NCBI GenBank assembly: GCA_017534815.1 | Contig: JAFXVS010000015.1 | Location: 1-32,208 of the forward strand | Direction of reading: 5' to 3' | Length of the DNA stretch: 32,208 nucleotides | Source: Bacteroidaceae bacterium | GTDB taxonomy: Bacteria > Bacteroidota > Bacteroidia > Bacteroidales > Bacteroidaceae | Part shown: positions 1 to 7,019 of the stretch, piece by piece | Numbering within the stretch: the stretch's first letter is position 1 | How the letters are laid out: each line of letters opens with the position of its first letter | Notes under the pieces: generated by a model | Databases searched by the model: none | The model's input: only the letters and a program-made list of their open reading frames with translations | Told to the model about the DNA's origin: nothing | Translations under genes and position numbers: made by a program

Positions 1-433
1 AACTTAGTGCCTGAACGAAGATTTCCTTGTAGCGACCGCCTATTTTGTTAGCCAAGTCACTACTGAGCATATTGGAGTTGGAGCCTGTTACAACTATTTC
101 AATATCTGGCTCCTCATAATAACTGCGAATACTGTTCTCGAAACCTTCTATATCCTGAACTTCATCTATTAGGATATAGTTGGTTTTTGTCTTGTCTCGC
201 CGTTCATCAATATAGGCATTCAAGTCCCGATCAGTCTGAATGCCAGCAAACTCATGTTTCTCCTTGTCAATGAAGATAATGTTTGTATGAGCATCTTCTG
301 CCACTTTATCTCTAAAGAGGCGCAGGGTGTAACTCTTTCCCACACGACGTTGGCCAACTATAATAATGATGGTGTCCATACCAAGATGCTTCGTTATCTT
401 GTCAAGATAACTTTGTCTTACAATTGCTCTCAT
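1..433 (-). CDS. DUF4143-type AAA (AAA_14) ATP-binding protein, 3' part outside window
   Basis: The first 144 codons of a gene that runs off the left edge. The protein starts MRAIVRQSYLDKI, then shows a Walker A motif GQRRVGKS near residue 26, a Walker B motif YILIDEVQ near residue 85 and a sensor-like VVTGSNS segment followed by SSDLANKIGGRY. This order is that of the AAA_14 / DUF4143 ATPases, which are common, often horizontally spread proteins of unproven function in Bacteroidales; the C-terminal DUF4143 part is not in the window. The start at 433 is supported by a TATCTTTG promoter box 25 nt upstream. A 28-bp palindrome covers the promoter spacer. The family call rests on motifs; the cellular role is unknown. 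Confidence 0.85.
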   Translation of the reverse strand, partial: MRAIVRQSYLDKITKHLGMDTIIIIVGQRRVGKSYTLRLFRDKVAEDAHTNIIFIDKEKHEFAGIQTDRDLNAYIDERRDKTKTNYILIDEVQDIEGFENSIRSYYEEPDIEIVVTGSNSNMLSSDLANKIGGRYKEIFVQALS

Positions 434-457
434 GTCTTTTATAGATGAAATTTGCTG

Positions 458-492
458 CAAAGATAATGATTTTATCTTTTATAAAAGACAAA
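458..492 (-). promoter_or_regulatory. Promoter of the AAA ATPase gene
   Basis: On the minus strand TATCTTTG (458-465) matches the Bacteroidetes -7 consensus TAnnTTTG. TTTG at 489-492 is a possible -33 box, with a 23-nt spacer that is slightly longer than the usual 19-21. Confidence 0.55.
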
Positions 493-495
493 ATC
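468..495. promoter_or_regulatory. 28-bp near-perfect palindrome over the promoter (operator candidate)
   Basis: Arms GATTTTATCTTTTA and TAAAAGACAAAATC are complementary except for one base pair. The palindrome fills the spacer and -33 region of the ATPase promoter, so a bound dimer would block transcription. A third half-site, TGTCTTTTAT, lies at 433-442 against the start codon. The arrangement suggests autoregulation, but no regulator is identified. Confidence 0.5.
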
Positions 496-560
496 TTGAA
501 ATTTTTGAGATTTGTTTTGTATAATTTGCATATTTGACTCCAAAATCTCTCATTGAGTAT

Positions 561-608
561 AACTTATTTTGATGCTTCAGCCATCAGTGCGGCACGCTCC
601 TCTGCTGA
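561..608 (-). pseudogene. Possible C-terminal remnant of a lost gene
   Basis: The minus strand reads SAEERAALMAEASK followed by TAA. The composition is that of a real soluble protein C-terminus, but an in-frame stop lies directly upstream (609-611) and the sequence before it is low-complexity. It may be the tail left by a deletion or replacement. It is too short to assign to a family, and chance is possible. Confidence 0.25.
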
Positions 609-704
609 TTATTTTTCAAATTTTTGGATTGGGGGATGTTTGGGGGGCAGGTCTTTTAGATTTAAATTTAATATGATATGGTACGCACGGCTCGGAAACA
701 AAAA

Positions 705-735
705 AATAACCAAATAACCGAATAACCAAATAACC
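705..735. repeat. 8-bp tandem repeat, AATAACCA/G x 3.9
   Basis: Four consecutive units, AATAACCA, AATAACCG, AATAACCA and AATAACC. It lies downstream of the ORF6N stop and is not part of a hairpin I can see. Confidence 0.8.
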
Positions 736-798
736 TTTTTAAAGCGGTATAGTGTATGATTTTGTGCGTTTTTAGGCAAAAACGTCGCAAAATATGCG

Positions 799-1593
799 TT
801 ATTTTGCAAGTTTGTTTGGCGGTTCGTTATTATTTTCATATTTTTGCCGCAGAATTTGCGATGATATAAGTGCTGTTTCGTCGCACAAACGTAAGAAAGC
901 GTCATGTATATACAATGTACCTAAACATTGAAGTTTGTTTAGTGTGAATGAATTATTTCTTATCACTTGGCTTGCTAAAACCCAAGATGGGACGATGGGG
1001 CTGTGGGGGGGGGTGCTTTGGAGTTCTGACAAGGCTGTGCTGATGGCATCAAGTTGGGCACGAGTCTCTTCATTGATGTCGTTTTGGTCGTGAAGAATAT
1101 CCTCGATGTCAAGTTTCAGGTCTTCAAAGTCCTTGCGCAGTTGAGCAACATCGGCAGTAACATCAGACTTAGGTAATGATGTGGCTAAATGACGAAAAGC
1201 AGTAAAAGCACGCATGATACCGATATTCACCTGTATAGCAAGAGGCGAACGAAGCACGCTACTAAGCATGGCCACACCGTTCTCCGTAAAAGCATAAGGT
1301 GTTTTTCTTAAGCCCATCTTTGCAAAATTGGATGTCGCAATTTGCGATGTCCAATTTGTATCTTTTTGATTGTCAGAAGAATTGGATGTCGCAATTTGCG
1401 ACCTCAAAGTCTCCAATTCCCCCTTAGTCAATTGAAACATGAAGTCTTCAGGAAAGCGTTCGATGTTACGTTTCACCTGCTCATTCAGTCTTCTGGTTTC
1501 AACGCCATACATTTCAGCTAAGTCGAAGTCAAGCATTACACGCTGACCACGTACCTCGTATATCATGCTTTGAATATTCTGTATGTCGTTCAT
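799..1593 (-). CDS. ORF6N-domain DNA-binding protein (KilA-N/antirepressor type)
   Basis: The first ~90 residues have the ORF6N signature: IYEVRGQRVMLDFDLAEMYG, then RRLNEQVKRNIERFPEDFMF, then YAFTENGVAMLSSVLRS. ORF6N proteins are phage-antirepressor-like DNA-binding proteins frequent in Bacteroidetes accessory DNA. A heptad-like segment (about residues 148-195) follows. I start at 1593 rather than the upstream ATG at 1665 because a TTTG-N19-TAACTTTG promoter lies between them. Two features are odd: an 18-residue duplicated segment containing SQIATSN twice, and a C9 tract. After that tract the frame carries an unusual tail to 799 (264 aa in all). A one-base insertion in the tract would end the protein at 953 with PILGFSKPSDKK, which looks like a normal family tail. 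It is either phase-variable or frameshifted. Confidence 0.8.
   Translation of the reverse strand: MNDIQNIQSMIYEVRGQRVMLDFDLAEMYGVETRRLNEQVKRNIERFPEDFMFQLTKGELETLRSQIATSNSSDNQKDTNWTSQIATSNFAKMGLRKTPYAFTENGVAMLSSVLRSPLAIQVNIGIMRAFTAFRHLATSLPKSDVTADVAQLRKDFEDLKLDIEDILHDQNDINEETRAQLDAISTALSELQSTPPHSPIVPSWVLASQVIRNNSFTLNKLQCLGTLYIHDAFLRLCDETALISSQILRQKYENNNEPPNKLAK
1005..1013 (-). repeat. Homopolymer C9 tract inside the ORF6N gene
   Basis: Nine G on the plus strand (C9 in the coding strand) encode T-P-P-H. Tracts of this length are prone to slippage. With C10 (or C7) the reading frame stops at 953 instead of 799 and the C-terminus changes completely. Confidence 0.9.
1327..1401 (-). repeat. Direct repeat (54-bp period) within the ORF6N gene
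   Basis: The 21 bp at 1327-1347 recur identically at 1381-1401, so SQIATSN appears twice 18 residues apart. The upstream unit also sits in an imperfect inverted repeat: ATTGGA..TCGCAA, then TTGCGA..TCCAAT. Confidence 0.85.
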
Positions 1594-1613
1594 TTTTTTG
1601 TTTTTCTTGTTTG

Positions 1614-1644
1614 CAAAGTTAAGCAATAATGGAATATCTACAAA
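1614..1644 (-). promoter_or_regulatory. Promoter of the ORF6N gene
   Basis: On the minus strand TTTG (1641-1644), a 19-nt spacer and TAACTTTG (1614-1621) are an exact match to the Bacteroidetes promoter pattern. The box ends 20 nt before the ATG at 1593, which decides that start. Confidence 0.75.
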
Positions 1645-1887
1645 ATATAAGTGGCGATTTTTCACATCGACACCACAAAAAAGAAGGTTGAGGCCCTGTT
1701 TTTGTGCTTATTTTTTTGGGGGGCCAAAGTGGAGTGGAAGGAAGGGGAAAACGAGGGCATCAGCCTTTAGGTTTTCTGCAAATTTCCACAGGCAGTACTA
1801 TAATCGATGAGCGGGGCTTTGTCATGCGTGCGTGTGAACCTTTGTTATGCGAAAGAGTGGGGGATTGTCAGCAACGGCCCCCCTTGC

Positions 1888-2002
1888 GTTTCCAAGAAAC
1901 AAGGGATGCCGGAAACCGTTTCCAATGGGTGCAGATTGTTTGGAAACATATTTTTATGCGTTCTCCATACTCCGTAACTTTGCGGTGTCAATAAACGGAA
2001 AC
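1888..2002. promoter_or_regulatory. Cluster of five GGAAAC/GTTTCC motifs around a promoter box
   Basis: GTTTCC occurs at 1888-1893 and 1918-1923; GGAAAC occurs at 1911-1916, 1942-1947 and 1997-2002. Positions 1911-1923 form a perfect inverted repeat, GGAAAC-C-GTTTCC. They flank the -7 box at 1975-1982, so they could be operator half-sites. No regulator is known. Confidence 0.35.
1975..1982 (+). promoter_or_regulatory. Plus-strand -7 promoter box, TAACTTTG
   Basis: An exact match to TAnnTTTG, but without a good TTTG at the right distance upstream. The nearest downstream gene, manA, has its own box at 2140, so this one may drive a short separate transcript. Confidence 0.45.
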
Positions 2003-2115
2003 GTGAATTGACAGCGATCTTTGAAAGTTTTTATTTGTTTTTTTGTTTTTGGAAGTTGGATTTTTGTCGATTTTGAGCTAAAGCGACCATGATGAAGGTA
2101 AACATTGGTCTTTTT
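1989..2115 (+). ncRNA. Candidate small RNA between a promoter box and a terminator-like hairpin
   Basis: A transcript starting about 7 nt after the box at 1975-1982 would end at the hairpin and T5 at 2085-2115, giving roughly 127 nt without an open reading frame. It contains GATCTTTGAAAG and a U-rich middle. No family is recognised. The call rests only on the promoter-terminator pair. Confidence 0.25.
2085..2115 (+). terminator. Terminator-like hairpin upstream of the manA promoter
   Basis: GACCATG (2085-2091) pairs with CATTGGTC (2103-2110) with one bulged base, followed by TTTTT (2111-2115). It lies just before the manA promoter and would insulate that gene. Confidence 0.45.
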
Positions 2116-2116
2116 C

Positions 2117-2147
2117 TTGGTTGTTTGCACACTTTTCTGTAACTTCG
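2117..2147 (+). promoter_or_regulatory. Promoter of manA
   Basis: TTG (2117-2119), a 20-nt spacer and TAACTTCG (2140-2147), one base off the TAnnTTTG consensus. The implied transcription start lies just upstream of the ATG at 2172 and excludes an upstream TTG at 2121 as the start. Confidence 0.55.
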
Positions 2148-2171
2148 CATCCGCATAAGAAAAACATTGAT

Positions 2172-3215
2172 ATGGAGAAGTTGTATCCTTTCCTGTTTGA
2201 GCCGAACCTGCACACGATTGTGTGGGGTGGTCAGCGGCTACGTCCCTACAAGGGGATGGAGGCGACAGATGAGCCTGTGGGCGAGAGTTGGGAGGTGAGT
2301 GCAGTGCCGTCGAGCACGAGCATCATCAGCAATGGTGGGTTCGCAGGGAAAGACCTGAACAGCGTCATCGCCCTGACGCCTGCCCGCATCCTTGGGGCGA
2401 AGGTGGCGAGGAAGTATGGTGGAAAACTGCCGCTGTTGGTGAAGTTTATCGATGCGGAGAAGGACTTGAGCATTCAGGTGCATCCGAATGATGAGATGGC
2501 GCAGCGTGAGCATGGGAAGTTCGGCAAGAGCGAAATTTGGTATATCATCGATGCGAAGCCTGGAAGTCACCTCTATGCGGGCTTCAAGGATGAGATCACG
2601 CCTGAGGAGTATAAGCGCAGGGTGGAGGACGGCACGATAGTGGAGGTGCTGGCGAAGCACACGGTGAAGGCTGGGGATGTGTTCTACCTGCCTGCGGGTC
2701 GTGTGCATGCCATCTGTGGTGGCATCCTGCTGGCGGAGGTGCAGCAGTCGTCGGATGTGACGTACCGCATCTTCGACTACAACCGTCCTGGCATGGACGG
2801 CAAGCCGCGTGAATTGCACACGGAACTGGCTGCACAGGCGTTGGACTTCCATGTGGAGGATGATTACAGGACGCAATACAGCAATTTGGCTGGACGTGCG
2901 AACCGCATCATCGACTCGCCTTATTTCAGCGTGAGGGTGACGGAGATGACGGGTACCTTCCATCGCAACCTCATCAAGTATGACAGTTTCATCATCAGCA
3001 TGTGCATCAAGGGTGACTGCAAGATCAAGATGCGTACGACGGGTGACGAGATTGTGTTGCGCGAGGGGCACAGCACCCTCATCCCTGCCTCCATTGCCGA
3101 CTATGATGTCATCCCGCTGAACGGAACGACCCGCATCCTCGATGCGTACATCGACAATAAGGACAGAAGTTTAGGCAGCCAAATCACAAGGTTCCTGCAT
3201 ATTACGAGTAAGTAA
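2172..3215 (+). CDS. manA: Mannose-6-phosphate isomerase, type I (cupin)
   Basis: A 347-residue zinc enzyme that interconverts mannose 6-phosphate and fructose 6-phosphate in the cytoplasm, feeding mannose into glycolysis or supplying GDP-mannose precursors. Visible type I signatures are IQVHPND (Q102 and H104), KSEIWYIID with E121, LPAGRVHAICGG with H179, and TYRIFDYNR with R199. Gln, His, Glu and His are the known zinc ligands of the family. No signal peptide is present. The start at 2172 (MEKLYPFLFEPN) follows the promoter at 2140. The gene is convergent with the GH2 gene, with one base between their stop codons. The length is close to other Bacteroidales ManA proteins. Confidence 0.93.
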   Translation: MEKLYPFLFEPNLHTIVWGGQRLRPYKGMEATDEPVGESWEVSAVPSSTSIISNGGFAGKDLNSVIALTPARILGAKVARKYGGKLPLLVKFIDAEKDLSIQVHPNDEMAQREHGKFGKSEIWYIIDAKPGSHLYAGFKDEITPEEYKRRVEDGTIVEVLAKHTVKAGDVFYLPAGRVHAICGGILLAEVQQSSDVTYRIFDYNRPGMDGKPRELHTELAAQALDFHVEDDYRTQYSNLAGRANRIIDSPYFSVRVTEMTGTFHRNLIKYDSFIISMCIKGDCKIKMRTTGDEIVLREGHSTLIPASIADYDVIPLNGTTRILDAYIDNKDRSLGSQITRFLHITSK

Positions 3216-3228
3216 ACTACTTATTTTT
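3209..3228. terminator. Small hairpin overlapping the convergent stop codons of manA and GH2
   Basis: TAAGTA-AAC-TACTTA followed by T5 on the plus strand. The 6-bp stem contains the manA stop (3213-3215) and touches the GH2 stop (3217-3219). It is short, so its strength as a terminator is uncertain. Confidence 0.35.
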
Positions 3229-5040
3229 ATACCACTCCTGCAATACGTAGAAGGCTTTCTTCTTGTCGCCATTGTCGCTGAAGAGGCCTTTGCGGTTGTA
3301 GTACTGCTGGATGTCGGGGAGGACACGGCGAGGTGAACGGAAGTCCTTGAGAATCCAAGGGGTGGTGCCTGCCAATCCTTCAATCTTGTCAATCATGGCG
3401 ATGTTCTCGCGATAGAGGTTCTCCTGGAATTCCTCTGTCCAGCGTTGGTTCTTTTCTCCATGATAGCCAGCCTTGGCACCTCCGCCAAACTCGCTGATGA
3501 TGACGGGTTTGTTGTAAGGAATCTCCCACTTCATCTTGGGTGCATCGTTCACGTCACGATACCAACCGATGTACTGGTTGAACGACACCACATCCACGTA
3601 TTCGTTCATATTATCGTTGAGGCGGTTCACGTAGTTGGATGCACCTGTCACCTCCATGGCCATGGAGATGAGACGGGTGTTGTCCTGGGTGCGTGCATAC
3701 TGAGAAAGTCTGCTCAGGAAAGAGTCGCGCTGAGGAGAGTGGGGCGTTTCGTTGGCGATGCTCCAGATGATGATGTTGGCGCGGTTGTGGTCGCGTGCAA
3801 TCATGTCGCGCAACTGTGCCTGTGCATTCTCGAAAGTTTGGGTGTTGGTCCAAGCGATCGTCCAATAGACAGGAATCTCTGACCAGACAAGGATACCCAT
3901 GCGCTCAGCCTCCTTGACGGCATATTCGTTGTGGGGGTAGTGAGCCAGACGCACGAAGTTGCAGCCCAGTTCCTTTGCCCATGAGAGGAGGGTGTGCGCG
4001 TCTTCTGTGCAGTTGGCACGACCGCCTCCGTTAGGTTTCTCTTCGTGGATGGAGATGCCCTTGAGGAAGATGGGCTTGCCGTTGAGCAGAATCTCCTTGT
4101 TGCGTGTCTCGACGGTGCGGAAACCGATGTCATCGGTCAGGACTTCGCCGTTCAGGGTGAGGTTGACACGATAGAGCTTGGGGTTCTCTGGCGACCAGAG
4201 TTGTGGTTTGGCGCTGAATCCGAACGAGGCCTTGCCCTCAGCATCGGTGGTGAGGGTCTTGTTGATTTTCAGTTCTGGAATGCTCAGCGTCACCTGCTGT
4301 CCAGCCTCTGCCTTGTTCAGGTTCACCTCAAACTGCATCTGTTGCTGTGCGTTGGGCTTGCCACCTTTCATCTGGAGCGGCTTCTGGAGTTGGAGGGAGT
4401 AGTTCTCGATATAGAGGGGAGCCACGTTGATGAGCAACACGTCGCGTGTGATGCCTCCATAATTCCACCAGTCGAAGATCTGGGTGGGCACATCCTCTGC
4501 ATGACGCTTGTTATCGACCTTCACGATGACGGTGTTCTCGCCATCCTTGAGCTGCTTGGTCACGTCGAAATTGAAGGGCGTGAAACCGCCGATGTGGTGT
4601 CCGACCTTCTCGCCGTTCACATAGACATGGCAGTCGTAGTTGACAGCACCAAAGTAGAGCAGGGTGTTGCGTCCATCGGTAGGGTGCCAATCGAAACTCT
4701 TCTTGAACCATACGGTGCCCTCGTAGAAGAACAGACGTTCGTCGCGTGTGTTCCAGTCAGACGGGATGGGCATGGTGGGAGAGGTGTCGAAGTCATACTC
4801 GATGAGGTCTTCAGGACGTTGTGGTTTCGCATTGCGGAAGAAACCCCAAGAGGTCGGGTTCATGCGGTAGTCATAATACCCTTCTTCCTGTACATCGACG
4901 ATGTAGTTCCAGTTACCATTCAGCGAGGTGGTCTTGCGTGCCATCACATTGCCCACCAATGGGAGCGTGTCAGCCGCAGCGATGATGGGGAGCATCGTCC
5001 CCAACATGAGTGTCAAAACAAGATGCAGTAATCTTTTCAT
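3217..5040 (-). CDS. Secreted glycoside hydrolase family 2, beta-glucuronidase-like
   Basis: 607 residues with a signal peptide (MKRLLHLVLTLMLGTMLPIIAAA). The order is GH2 sugar-binding jelly roll (about 35-205), immunoglobulin-like domain (about 206-310) and TIM barrel (about 311-607). The acid/base is E431 in IIWSIANET and the nucleophile is E517 in VIISEFGG. Near the end N582-R-K584 in YNRKGLF matches the N-x-K motif that contacts the carboxylate of glucuronides in known beta-glucuronidases. This favours beta-glucuronidase over beta-galactosidase, but the true substrate may be a plant or host glycan. The acting site is presumably the periplasm or outer surface. A TACCTTTG box lies 38 nt upstream. 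It is divergent from the GH43 gene. Confidence 0.88.
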   Translation of the reverse strand: MKRLLHLVLTLMLGTMLPIIAAADTLPLVGNVMARKTTSLNGNWNYIVDVQEEGYYDYRMNPTSWGFFRNAKPQRPEDLIEYDFDTSPTMPIPSDWNTRDERLFFYEGTVWFKKSFDWHPTDGRNTLLYFGAVNYDCHVYVNGEKVGHHIGGFTPFNFDVTKQLKDGENTVIVKVDNKRHAEDVPTQIFDWWNYGGITRDVLLINVAPLYIENYSLQLQKPLQMKGGKPNAQQQMQFEVNLNKAEAGQQVTLSIPELKINKTLTTDAEGKASFGFSAKPQLWSPENPKLYRVNLTLNGEVLTDDIGFRTVETRNKEILLNGKPIFLKGISIHEEKPNGGGRANCTEDAHTLLSWAKELGCNFVRLAHYPHNEYAVKEAERMGILVWSEIPVYWTIAWTNTQTFENAQAQLRDMIARDHNRANIIIWSIANETPHSPQRDSFLSRLSQYARTQDNTRLISMAMEVTGASNYVNRLNDNMNEYVDVVSFNQYIGWYRDVNDAPKMKWEIPYNKPVIISEFGGGAKAGYHGEKNQRWTEEFQENLYRENIAMIDKIEGLAGTTPWILKDFRSPRRVLPDIQQYYNRKGLFSDNGDKKKAFYVLQEWYKNK

Positions 5041-5078
5041 GTTAGTTCTACATTAATAGGTTGATATGAATTTGGTGG

Positions 5079-5086
5079 CAAAGGTA
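5079..5086 (-). promoter_or_regulatory. -7 box of the GH2 gene
   Basis: TACCTTTG on the minus strand, 38 nt before the ATG at 5040. The -33 element is not clear because the region is A/T tracts. Confidence 0.6.
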
Positions 5087-5130
5087 GAGAAAAAAAGTGA
5101 AAAGTGAAAAGTTTTTCAATTAAAATCCGT

Positions 5131-5138
5131 ACCTTTGC
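5131..5138 (+). promoter_or_regulatory. -7 box of the GH43 gene
   Basis: TACCTTTG, 46 nt before the ATG at 5185. It rules out the upstream ATG at 5104, which lies ahead of the promoter box. Confidence 0.65.
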
Positions 5139-5184
5139 CGCAGAATTATCCAAACCTCAAACCCATAACTCATTATTTACACTT

Positions 5185-6882
5185 ATGATCAAGCATTTTT
5201 TCCTGATAGGGGTGATGTTTGTGTCGGCTTTTTCAGCCAGCGCCCAAAGTCTTGCAACAGCTTATAAAACGGTGGGCAATGCCAATCCCATCAGTGGTTC
5301 CATATTCTGCGCAGACCCGACGGCTCTTGACTACGAAGGACGTCTTTATGTCTATGGTTCGAACGACCATCAGGAGTTTATTGCGAACGGCAAGAAGGGC
5401 GAGAACTCCTACGGAAAAATCAAGTCGCTGGTGGTGTTCTCTACTGACGATATGGTGAACTGGACATTTCATGGCACCATCGATGTGGGCAAGCTCTGTT
5501 CTTCGTGGGGATGGCAGTTTGGTAATTCATGGGCTCCTTCCGTGACTTGGCGATCTGGCAAATACAGAGATGAATTCTTTTTGTACTTTGCCAATGGTGC
5601 CAGCAATATAGGTGTGTTGACGGCTTCTTCTCCAACAGGCCCTTGGAGCTCTCCGAAGAGTGGCCCGATGATTACAGGCAGTACGTCAGGTGTGAGCCCC
5701 TGCAACTGGTGTTTTGACCCAGGTGTGGTGATTGATGAGAACGGACAAGGTTGGATTTCTTTTGGTGGTGGTGATCCCAACGGTCAGGGTAGTGACCTGC
5801 AGCCCAACAATGCTTGCATCGCCAAACTCAAGTCCACTATGACGGCGATTGATGGCAGTGCGGTTAAGTTGCCCGCTCCTTATCACTTTGAGGCCAGTGA
5901 ACTGAACATCATCGGCGGCAAGTTTGTCTATACATATTGTTCATCATGGAAAGACCGCAACGCTTGGAGCACTTACCAACAGCAGCAGGGCATCACCGTG
6001 AGTACCCCTGGTAAGTGTACGATGTGCTATATGGTTTCAGATGACCCTACGGAGCCGTCTTCATGGAAATACAAGGGCGTATATGGCCCTCATGCCAGCG
6101 CTCCCAACAACCACTCCCATTTGCACAAATTCAATGGCAAATACTATCACATTTACCACTCTGCCGATCTGCTGAACAGTATGAAGAGCAAGGGGGGAGT
6201 GGATGGAAGTGCCAGCACTTTCCGCTCCATCTGCGTGAATGCTGCCACTGTGACGGAGAGTACGCCGAAAATCAATAGTGTGACGCTGAATCAGTCGGGT
6301 GTTGCTGCCATTAAGAACTTTGACCCTTACGTCCTGCAGCAGGCGGAGACGATGGCAACCAGCGGAGGTGTGAACTATGAAAACTTCAAGAACCTCTCTG
6401 CTAACACAGACATCAGCGGCCTTGGGAATGATGCTTCACGCAATATGACGGTGAAGATGGCGCAGGGCGCTTGGACGGTGGTGCGTAATGTGGATTTCGG
6501 TACTTCAGGCGCCACCTCTGTCACGCTTCGTGTGAAGGGTAAGGGGACGCTTGAGGTGAGGGTCGGTAGTAGAACTTCGACTTCTGTCGCTATTGTTGAA
6601 AACACGACCACCTCTTTGAAGACCTATACGGTTGATGTAGATCCCACGAAGTGTGTGGGTGTGAAGAACCTCTACTTTGTCTCCACAGGTGAGCATGCCA
6701 TTCAGTTTGATCAGTGGCAGTTCTCTGACGAGGTGCCTGATGCTATCAACGTGCCCTTCATCGATGCATCCTCTGATGCTTCCTCGCCCAAGTATTATGA
6801 CTTTGGTGGCCGTCAGTTGAAGGGAATGCCTGCTGAGGGTTTCTTCATCGATGAGAATGGCAAAAAATTCTGGAGGAAGTAA
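5185..6882 (+). CDS. Secreted glycoside hydrolase family 43 with C-terminal CBM6-like module
   Basis: 565 residues with signal peptide MIKHFFLIGVMFVSAFSASAQ. The five-bladed GH43 propeller spans about 30-345. Its three acidic residues are probably D44 in FCADPTALDY, D178 in CFDPGVVID and E236 in YHFEASELN. Residues about 380-510, starting YVLQQAETM and ending FDQWQF, look like a CBM6 beta-sandwich. This pairing is typical of arabinoxylan arabinofuranohydrolases and xylosidases, which trim plant hemicellulose; the precise linkage cannot be read from sequence. The last residues (YDFGGRQLKG...GKKFWRK) resemble the short C-terminal tail common on exported Prevotella proteins. The gene is divergent from GH2, with both promoters in a 144-bp gap. 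Confidence 0.88.
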   Translation: MIKHFFLIGVMFVSAFSASAQSLATAYKTVGNANPISGSIFCADPTALDYEGRLYVYGSNDHQEFIANGKKGENSYGKIKSLVVFSTDDMVNWTFHGTIDVGKLCSSWGWQFGNSWAPSVTWRSGKYRDEFFLYFANGASNIGVLTASSPTGPWSSPKSGPMITGSTSGVSPCNWCFDPGVVIDENGQGWISFGGGDPNGQGSDLQPNNACIAKLKSTMTAIDGSAVKLPAPYHFEASELNIIGGKFVYTYCSSWKDRNAWSTYQQQQGITVSTPGKCTMCYMVSDDPTEPSSWKYKGVYGPHASAPNNHSHLHKFNGKYYHIYHSADLLNSMKSKGGVDGSASTFRSICVNAATVTESTPKINSVTLNQSGVAAIKNFDPYVLQQAETMATSGGVNYENFKNLSANTDISGLGNDASRNMTVKMAQGAWTVVRNVDFGTSGATSVTLRVKGKGTLEVRVGSRTSTSVAIVENTTTSLKTYTVDVDPTKCVGVKNLYFVSTGEHAIQFDQWQFSDEVPDAINVPFIDASSDASSPKYYDFGGRQLKGMPAEGFFIDENGKKFWRK

Positions 6883-6888
6883 GGATTT

Positions 6889-6908
6889 TGTCCCTTTTGG
6901 GATGAAAA
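6889..6908 (+). terminator. Weak hairpin after the GH43 gene
   Basis: TCCC-TTTT-GGGA followed by a T and six A. The stem is only 4 bp, so this is a weak suggestion of a terminator or processing site. Confidence 0.2.
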
Positions 6909-7019
6909 AATGTTCCAATTAGTTAAAGAATTATAATGTATGCGTAAGCTTTCTTTACAATGAGGGGTGATGTAGGTCTATGTAAAAAGTTAAAAGAAAG
7001 AAGAGAAAATACGCGTATT

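Larger units (their letters stand above)
434..798. other. Intergenic stretch between the AAA ATPase and the ORF6N gene
   Basis: No complete gene is convincing here. It holds the ATPase promoter and palindrome (458-495), a possible C-terminal gene remnant (561-608), and a four-unit 8-bp tandem repeat (705-735). The rest is AT-rich and shows nothing I can name. Confidence 0.6.
1594..2171. other. Intergenic stretch between the ORF6N gene and manA
   Basis: Divergent promoters lie at the two ends: the ORF6N promoter (1614-1644) and the manA promoter (2117-2147). Between them are a cluster of GGAAAC/GTTTCC motifs (1888-2002), a further plus-strand -7 box (1975-1982) and a terminator-like hairpin (2085-2115). 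The short open frames between 1600 and 1990 have G-rich, biased composition and I do not consider them genes. Confidence 0.6.

Noticed and set aside
254..448. 64-codon plus-strand frame at the left edge
   Set aside because: It is antisense to the AAA ATPase coding region and has no own start signals.
1594..1665. 24-residue N-terminal extension of the ORF6N protein
   Set aside because: It would include the TAACTTTG promoter box; the MNDIQN start fits the family.
1600..1994. Overlapping short plus-strand frames between the ORF6N gene and manA
   Set aside because: Biased low-complexity composition, no promoter before them, and no recognisable motif.
2121..2171. TTG start that would extend ManA by 17 residues
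   Set aside because: It lies upstream of the promoter box at 2140-2147, and the family begins at MEKLYPF.
2238..3071. 277-codon open frame opposite manA
   Set aside because: Histidine/arginine-rich shadow of manA with no domain.
3994..5031. 345-codon open frame on the plus strand inside the GH2 gene
   Set aside because: It is a shadow of the GH2 coding strand; no family motif and no promoter or start context.
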